A DNA stretch of 64,000 bases, taken from Dendrolimus kikuchii. Taxonomy: Eukaryota > Arthropoda > Insecta > Lepidoptera > Lasiocampidae. Every line of letters starts with the position of its first letter. The stretch's first letter is position 1. Positions 51,101 to 60,100 of the stretch are shown here, piece by piece. Location of the stretch: NCBI GenBank assembly GCA_019925095.2, contig CM034411.1:6425501-6489500 (forward strand), written 5' to 3'. Made by a program: the position numbers and the translations under genes. The notes under the pieces are model-generated. The model ran no database searches and was not told the DNA's origin. It worked only from the letters and a program-made list of their open reading frames with translations.

Positions 51101-54100
51101 GGTACTTACCATTAACCTCCAATCTATCCACCAGATCTCCAGCCGCGTGCACGTCAGTACCGCCAAGACTGTAGTTATTGTTTCTTAAGTACTTCTCAAT
51201 TACTTCCTTCAATCTGCTCTCATGGGCATTGTCGGACAACTGAAATGTCCAAAGAGCTATCATAGAACTGACTTAAGATGTTCAATAAATTAAACTTTGT
51301 ATGAACGGTTTTTACATTTAAAACTTACCTATACAGTAAGAATAAAATTACCTGTACATAAAACTCATTCATGACTCCATGATAAGGATCTCCATTGGGT
51401 TTCTTCATATCTATTGGACGGAAACCAGTAATATGGACTCCATGGTACACATCCCTCAGATCTGACTGCATTATCATCCTATTTATGCCCTCATGAGTAG
51501 CCACGGCGAGGGTCTGGTATTGCTTGCTGGAGTTGTTGGCTAGATCCTCTTGATAATAGAGGCTTTCGTTGCCTTGAGTATCGAGAGCCAACTTCACAGA
51601 GTATGTGTAGGTTGCTGAAAAATATGTCAATTCAACTTTTCCATTGCTGTTTGGTAGTAACTGCCTTATTTGAGTATAAGACACATGTTACAATAAATTT
51701 TAGAATTACTTTTATATTTAAGAACGAACGTTAAAATACCGTACTGCAATCAAAATCAGGTCATGATTATAATTCATTGTGGAAGGTCATTAATATAAAT
51801 TATAAAAAAAATAATGGCCCCAGCACGCTCCCCTGAGATACTCCTTGTTTAACAACACTTAATTCTAAAGCATACCATACATTATCTTAAATTTAAAAGA
51901 TCACGATAAAAATAATTTTGCATAATTATGTTTGAACAATGATACGCTATTTGACTCGGTTCAGTCAGGACGTCATGACTTATTATTATCCTACAAAATC
52001 TAGGAGTTTTCAGTGTTTTGTAAGATGATAAAGCATCTCAATTTACTTGACTGTCTTCTACCCTATTTGCTTAATGAGCATTAACGCTTTTTTTGCAGGA
52101 GTACAACAAACGACTCAGCTGATGAAAAGTGGTTAACATCGCCTAAGGAAATTTGCAACACCAAAAGTGCTGCTACCAATGTACTGCCACCCTCTAAGGG
52201 AAAATTGAAACCTGGCCACTAATCTTGAAACACTTCGAAACAACTCAAAGTTTTTACGACAGTAGTAGCCGTTAAGACGGGTAAATACCCTACTACCTAG
52301 CTGCCACAACGCAGGGACTAGTATTCTGTCTCCGTTTCTGCACGGATAACGGATAAGAAAATATAAGTAAAACTGATTTCTATACGCACTTCGTTGCGCA
52401 TTCAAACTGGTGCTTTCAATGTGCAGCCACTACTCAACCGGGTGTTGCGATCGCTTATCCGGCTGGCCAGCCGGACTGCAACTAGTGCGTATGAGTAGTA
52501 ACTCCAACTCGACAAGGTTTTTGGTCGTAAAGAAGTTTTATTTCAAAAAGTACTTACGTTTGCAAGGTCTATCCGGGAACATTCTTGCGAAACCTGGTCT
52601 GCATACGCATTTCATAATACCGTCTATCCTTTGGCAGCGTTCGTTTCTAGACGCTTTGCAATCTGGCTGGCATTCTTTGCCGAATACTGGTCCTGAAATA
52701 ATTTGACAAAACCAAATAGTAATAATATATAATATTTCTTGTTTTCACTTCTCATAATATGCTTCGTCCGCATAATCGTTACGTCGCACGATGCATGCCT
52801 TATTACATGGAGGATAAGCTTTTTAGCCTAAATCTTCAAGCAAAAGTCTCAGCCAAATTGTTGGTCGTTTATTGACGATGCCAAATGATGATAATGATTT
52901 TTTTAAACAATTAATATCGTACCTATCACTATAGTTCAGTTTTAATTGATATAATATTTTTTTTAATAGACAAACAGCACTGAAAAATATCACCATTCAA
53001 AATACTGTCAAAAACTAGGCTATTGAGTTGCAAAATTTGGAGTCAAACTTTTCTCTGAACAGGGTTTTTCATTGTGGTATACATACCACTTGGGGTACGC
53101 CAGTTAAACGTAGGGAAAAAATATGGTGACTGCTTAAGTACCTTGCGTATGAAACACGTGTAATAATTGCTACAAGCAAAATTGCTTCTAGAATTTAATC
53201 AATTTACAACAAGAATCTTGGCACACACATGACATTAATTAAGAATACAATATCTATGTTGTTTTTTACGATTATATTTATTTTTAATATAATATAGTAT
53301 TTTATTATTTCTAGAGCCAGCTCATAGAGTCTGTTATTGTCTTTAAAATGTAATAGGGGTACGTAGAGTTAAGGTTAAGAATTATCAAAAGACTTACCAT
53401 TGTTTCCAACGCTAGTCTCCAAGTAAGGTGCACCAGCTAACAATATTTCACCAAATAGAACCTGTGACACCCCGTCACTGTTCACCTGCTCATTTCTGGT
53501 TATATCGTAATCCCCTGTTTCAACGTCAGTGTTAACTGGAGGCGACTGACCACCGTTCTGTGATTTTTTCATAACAACAAAGAACGAATCATTATCACCT
53601 TCGTTTTCTGTATCTATCTTCTGTACATTTTCTGTTGTTTCAATGTCCTTGATTACTAGATTATCTTTCTCTTCTGAAGACATAGATATATCGTCTAATG
53701 GAAGTTTAGTTTTTTCCGGAGTTATTTGAACAGGTGTAGGTTCAACTTGTACTATAGGAACGTGCTTTGTTACTGTTTCAATTATGGTGGTTGGTTGTAC
53801 TTGTGTGTGTATTTCAGTTACCACATCTACAATTGTCGATGTGTGCGTATTTGTTAATACCAACGTCTGAGTATGAGCTCCTTCAGATTGACTAATGAGA
53901 CTTGTCTTTGTATGAGTGACTGTTAGTGTATGGGTTAAATTAATGTAACCAATGCTGGATATAGTTTTTGGAGGTTCAGACAATGTCTTAGTTAATGTTA
54001 CTACAGTTGTACGGAATTCCGTTTTCGTCGGTACAATTTCATCTGATATCTTGATTTCGTTTCCAGCGTGATGTGTCGGTATAATGGAGTTATAGTCGTC

Positions 54101-57100
54101 ATAGATAGGAGTAGCTTTAAATAATTCTTTCTTAGATGAAGTTAATATTTCGAATTTGGATGTACGTATAATATTTTCGTTGAGACTTTCTGTTGGCTTT
54201 AGAATATCTTCATCTATTGATGTCTCTGAGCTTTCGATAACGTTAGAAATAATAGATGGTGTCCTAGTTGCAGGCCTTATAACTTTTTTGATTGTTGTAT
54301 GTCTAGTTGGGTACAATTGTTCTTGTCTACTTAATGTTCGTGTGGGTCTAATGGTAGATGTTGGCTTCGAAGGAAGTTTCAATTTACTAGAATTGTTTTT
54401 CTTATCATCGTGTCTTGTAGGGAAAGGTTTTCTGGTTCGGTTTTTATGTCCCAGGAATGGGAATCGGATACGTTCTGTAGTTTCGTCCTCTTTACTCGAT
54501 TCATCAGCAATAGAATCACCTACACTAGTTTGGGTGCTAGTAGTTGTATGTTTAATGTTTGATTCCGAACTGACTTCTTTAGATTTTGTAATATTTTCTT
54601 CTGTTTCTTCATCCGATTGATTTGAGCTTAGTTCGTATGAATTTTCTGAAGAATATCCATTTTCATAAGAAAATGAATTTTCAGAACTTGATACATGTGT
54701 TTCTGGCATTACTGAAGTTTTGAGTGTTTCAGGGAATTTAATAGAATTTGGGGCAAAGTTAAAGCTTGACGAAAATTCAATTCCCGATGACGTTAACCAT
54801 CCTGTAGATACTGGAGTTGGGAAAACGAAATCAGGAGTCAATAAAGTAGTTGCGGTTGGTGCAGGCAATTCATTGATTGGTGTAGCAATTCTAGTGACCG
54901 TTTCTCGGGGAGGTGGTAACAATTGTGATGATGGTTGATCACGATTAAATGTAGGTCTTCTAATATTGTTAATTAAATCAAACGCTGGTCTATAAGTTGA
55001 AATTTCATCTCTATTCATAGGTTTTCTGGTAGGTCTCTGTGTTGATACTCTTGGAGGTGTGGTTCTTGGTGGTTTAGTTCGGTAGCTAGGTGGTGTTCTA
55101 ATAGGTATAGGTCGAGGAGTCAGATGCCCTCTAAGTGGCGGTCGAACTGCTGGTGGTGTTCGAGGTGGAGGAGGACTCATACCCATAATCATCTCATCAA
55201 CTGTTGAAGGTTTGAAATTATAATCTAAAGTTGGTGGAGGAGGTGACAAATCTATTATCTCACTTGATGTTCTATTATTATCAAATTCAGTGGTAATTGT
55301 AAATGAAGGTAAGTTAGACTTTTCAGTAGACTTTTCAACGATTAAGGGTTTTTTGTCTTTTATATGTACAGTAGATGTTATTATATTTGAATCATTTACA
55401 ACTTGTGTTGCATTAGTTCGTTCAAATGTGAATTGTGCTGATAGCTTCTTACGTTTAATATCGTTTTCATATGAATTTTTTTCTATTGATACAGATTTAT
55501 TAGTAGAAGGAGATTTTATTTCCTCACCAATGTTTAAATCCAAGTTCTCTTCATAAGAAGAAACATTAGTGGCATTTTCCATTAACTGATTAATCTGCCA
55601 ATGAGGTTGCTGTAACTGATGATCCAGCACTGTTGGTACTAGAGCAGTGAACGGTCTTGGTTTCATATTATAATGATTGTTGGCATAAATTGGTTTTATA
55701 GTATTAGATTGAAAAGTCGTTTTATTATTGTTTATGAAAGGTTTTTCAGTTTGAGATCCAGTGTTAGAGACAGAGAAATTATTACTTTTGTCTTTTGATG
55801 GCTTGAACACTTCATCTTGTAACAATAAAATTTCTGAAGATGGCTTCGAAATTTCTTCCGATTCGTTTGATGCACTGACGACAGGTATTTTCATTGATTC
55901 CTGACTTACTTCACCGTCATTGTCAATATTGTCTAATTCTTCTTCCCCGTCATAGATTTCTTCAGAATTTTCATACAATGGTTTAGGTCTTTCTGAATGT
56001 GTATTTAGATTTTTAGATGTAGTAGTTTCATCACTATTATCTCTTATAGGTATATCATACGCAGGTTGTTTCATGACACTGAATATTGATGGGATGTACT
56101 TATTGTAAGTTTTGGTTGTAAGAACTGGAACCGGAATTGGAGTTTGGCTTGACTGAGGTTTAGTAAATGGTTTACCAACGCTCATGCTTGTTATAACATG
56201 AGGTGTTTGTGTCCAAAAATTTGGTGGCTTACCAATGCTAGTTACTTTGTTGTCAAACTGAGGAACATTAACTTTTTCACCAAATTCTTGTAATAACGGT
56301 ATGATCTTCCTTGTAGTAGCTTCTACTTTGATATTACTTATATTGTTGTCATTAAATAGTATACTGGAGTACCAACCATGAGAATTTGTATTTGCTGGTA
56401 TGTTTGGAATATATTTGGCAGGTCGTTTTGTTTCTTTCTCATCGTCCACATGTTCCGATACAGGTTTGATATTGTCAAAAAGTATTGTAGGTGTAGAGTA
56501 GTCATTGATCATTGGAAAATTAGCGTGACTATTTAAAGACGGAGGTATTGGTAGGTTTACATGCTCTTTAATAACATTTTTTTCTGGGTATACATTAAAA
56601 TAATTATTACCAAAAATGGTTGTTTCAATTTTATTAAAGTTAGTACTCTTATTCCATTTATTATCACTAAGAGAAAATTCATTTGGCACTCGAATATGTT
56701 CGTTATTGACAATTGGTTTTCTGTTACTATGTTGGTTAATTGTTTCTATGGGTTCTTGATTTTCTTCTACTCTAATAGCAAAATTGGTAGAAATGGGTAT
56801 ATTTGCATTGAGCTGACCTGTATTTGAATTCACTGGAACAATCATACTCGACCCAATAACTTGACCTGAGTCACCTACACTAGCTACATTGGTTGCAGTA
56901 TTTAAAGTAACTGAATATATGTTATTTGGATGGTTGTTAGGTATAACAGATTTATTGGATACGTTTGGTGAGGGAATAACTGTGAAAGCATTCTGTGCCG
57001 TCTCCTGATTTTGATTCGTGTTTGAAACCTGTGAGTTTGTATTTTGTACGTTGTTAAATGTCTGGATATAATTTTTTTGTGCTGAATTTGGCATGTGAAT

Positions 57101-60100
57101 CGTAAAAGTTGGTGCCGGTTTCCTATCAGGAGCTTGAGCGGCAAAATAAATCTCTGATGTTACTTTTGGAAGTTTTTGTTCTTTGGGTACTGGATGGTTG
57201 ACATTTAAAAATACTTTCATATCTTGAACAGGCTTAGTATGTACTATAGGACGCTGATTAAAAGGTTTATCTTGATTATATTTCATTTTAGGTGGCGGAG
57301 GAGGCACTGCTAAAAAGTTTTCATACTCTTTGTCAATTATATCTTTACTATTTATTCTGTCTTTGCCTTTACCATATTTATCCAATCCGCTGTTTGTGGG
57401 ATTATAAATATTGGGGTTATAAGACATAATTTGGGGACCAACTTGCATTTGAGTTTCTTGATTGCTAGTCGGTGGAGGAATTTTATTAAAATCTTGACGT
57501 TTACTTTCTTTCCACTTCAATTTGAATTCACTTCTTATACCTTGTTCATTGAATGAAGATGTATTTGGTTTATAAGATTCCAAGGGAGAATTGTTGTTAG
57601 GCTTAATAAAGAACTGGTTGTTATTATTAGGTGTAACATTGAGTACATTCGTCATCTGAGGAGCATCTATGCTAAAACTTCCAAAGTATCCAGGTTCAGG
57701 ATAAGGTAATGGATCATCAATATACTCGCCCGTCTTGTGAGGTTCAGATGAACCAGCAAAAACTAATGCTGTTGAACTTCCATGTGGAATCAAAACATTA
57801 GCCACTCTTGAAGGCTGAATATCTACTAAAAATGGTTTGTTGGTGTCCCTATTTTCTGTAAATTTGTCATCGGTTGTTATTCTCATGTTCACTACTTCTG
57901 AAGAACTTGGGCTATTATCAGTTACTTCTATATTTTTTTCTCCATCATTAGCTGGTCTGGCGTTGTCAACAGGTTGTTTTGTAAGCAAATTAGGTGCTGG
58001 TTTAGCCAAAGATGGTATATAATCTAAGAAAACTGGTCTACCATGATTACCTAAAATTGGATTAGTAGTTTTTACATGTTCAGTTTTCATTACATATTCA
58101 TTAGCTACATAAGGTGTAGAGGGTTTTCTAAGTGGCATTTTATTTTGGTAGTTATATGTTGGTATGGAAGGCCGTTGTAAATTCAAAGGTCTATTGATTT
58201 TAGGCTTCAACTTTGGTAATTCAGGAGGCTTCAAATCAAACGAATCGTCCACTTTAGTATCAAGTAAAGATTGTTCACTGAACGGTTTGTCATTAATACG
58301 ATATTGTTCATTAGCAGACACAAAGCTGTCTATTGGAGGTGGATTTACTGGATTGTGCAATTTAATTCCACTTGCAGCTAAGGTTAATGGCCCGCCTACT
58401 GCTGGTTTACCTACTATGACATCTGAATTGGCCGTAATTATCTCGCCAGGGCTAATAGGTATGCCGCCATTAACAAGTGGGCTTTCGTGAATGATTTTAT
58501 TGGGAACACTATGTGCTTTAGAATGCTTGTGTTCTGCTGCCCACGCCAAGTTTTGATGTAACGTTGCATTAGTAAAAATATTTTGTGATTCGGACGTCTC
58601 CATTTCATCAACAGGTATATAAATTGGGAAGTTATTATGCTTAGATTCTAAATCACTGTCTAATCTTTTGTTTACGTTGTATGAAGTTAATTTCACAGAA
58701 GGTTTGACTGTAGTAACTGTTTTGTTTGCATTTGTATCTTGACGTTTGATGAAAGAATCAGTCATTTTTTCAAACACTGGCGCTAATTGTGACAACCCTT
58801 TAATTCCAAGACTCCCTAACTTCAATAAATCAGCAACCACAAACCTATTTTTATTGGGTTTTTGTGGTTTTGTTTTGTCTGGATTTTTTGTATTTGAAAT
58901 TTTATTGGTTTTTAGAGGTCCAGGTGCTTGTTCATTTGTTAAAAGATCACTCTCTTCGACAGAATTAGAGTTTTTTTCATCGGAATAATCATTTATTACT
59001 TCAGTATATTTTTCAACTATTCTATCTGTGGGAGCTTGAGAGCTTGCTTCAAACTCATATGGGTACTGAGTTTTCTTGTCAAGTGTTTCTTTATTTGTAG
59101 GTCTAACATCTAATTTTGTCACTTCTTTATTTGTCATTTTATCAGAAGCTTCTGTGTATTTTGTTTTTAAGCTCTCTGTTTTTGTATGACTACAACTACA
59201 TGAACTTGTGCATGGTATATTACTAGTCTCTGAAGGTTGAATAATATCAAAATTGTGGTGGTTTTCCTCAGCGTCATCGATGCGTTTGTCAAGCTTTTGA
59301 AAACTGCTCACATGTACATTTGTAGGAGATGAGGGTTGTATTGTCTTAACATCCATATGTTTCGTCTAAAAAAAAATGTAAATTATGAATATTTCTTTTA
59401 AGATATACATATTCTAATTAAAGGATTAAATTGAGAGACAGTTACATCACTTATAGGTGAAAGGAAAACACTAACTACAGTTATTAATATAAGATGATCG
59501 AACTCATGTTAGTTAAAGCTTTGATGCTTGTTCATTTGCACTAGGTTTGCAATGCTATGTGGTTTATTTGGAATCAATCAGGATTTTCACCGGGACACCA
59601 ATTCTTACTTTTGTTGGTTTAAAATCTGCCAAAAAGTCCGTGTCAAACAGATTGGTGACAGACTCTGTAGTAACAACTGATACTATAGTTTCGAATGTAG
59701 ATATTGCGCTTCTTTTATTTTGAACTATAGTTGTAAGGTAAGTGTATGTTGTCATGCAAGTTTTGATGATGTAGTTGTGCTGCATATGACGTTGCGTTGG
59801 TAGTAATACGTTTATTTGTTGATGATTGATAACAGTAGCTACAGCTGATGTAAGCAAAGACTTTGATTGTGAAGAACTCAACGGCGTCGGTTTTATTGAT
59901 GTTATGTGCATTAATTTCAATGTACGCTGAGAAATAAGATTAAATGAAGTATTAATTATAAGTTTATAATATTAGATAGGAAAATACATATTAACCATTA
60001 CAGTCTAATACCAGAGTAACTAAAGAAGTCACAAGAAATGTAAAATCCGAAATTATAAATTATAAACCTAGATTGTAAGTTTCATCTATGATTAACATTT

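Noticed and set aside
54156..58988. Plus-strand ORFs opposite the giant exon
   Set aside because: Antisense shadows of the Pro/Thr/Ser-rich coding exon, with no start context or domain.
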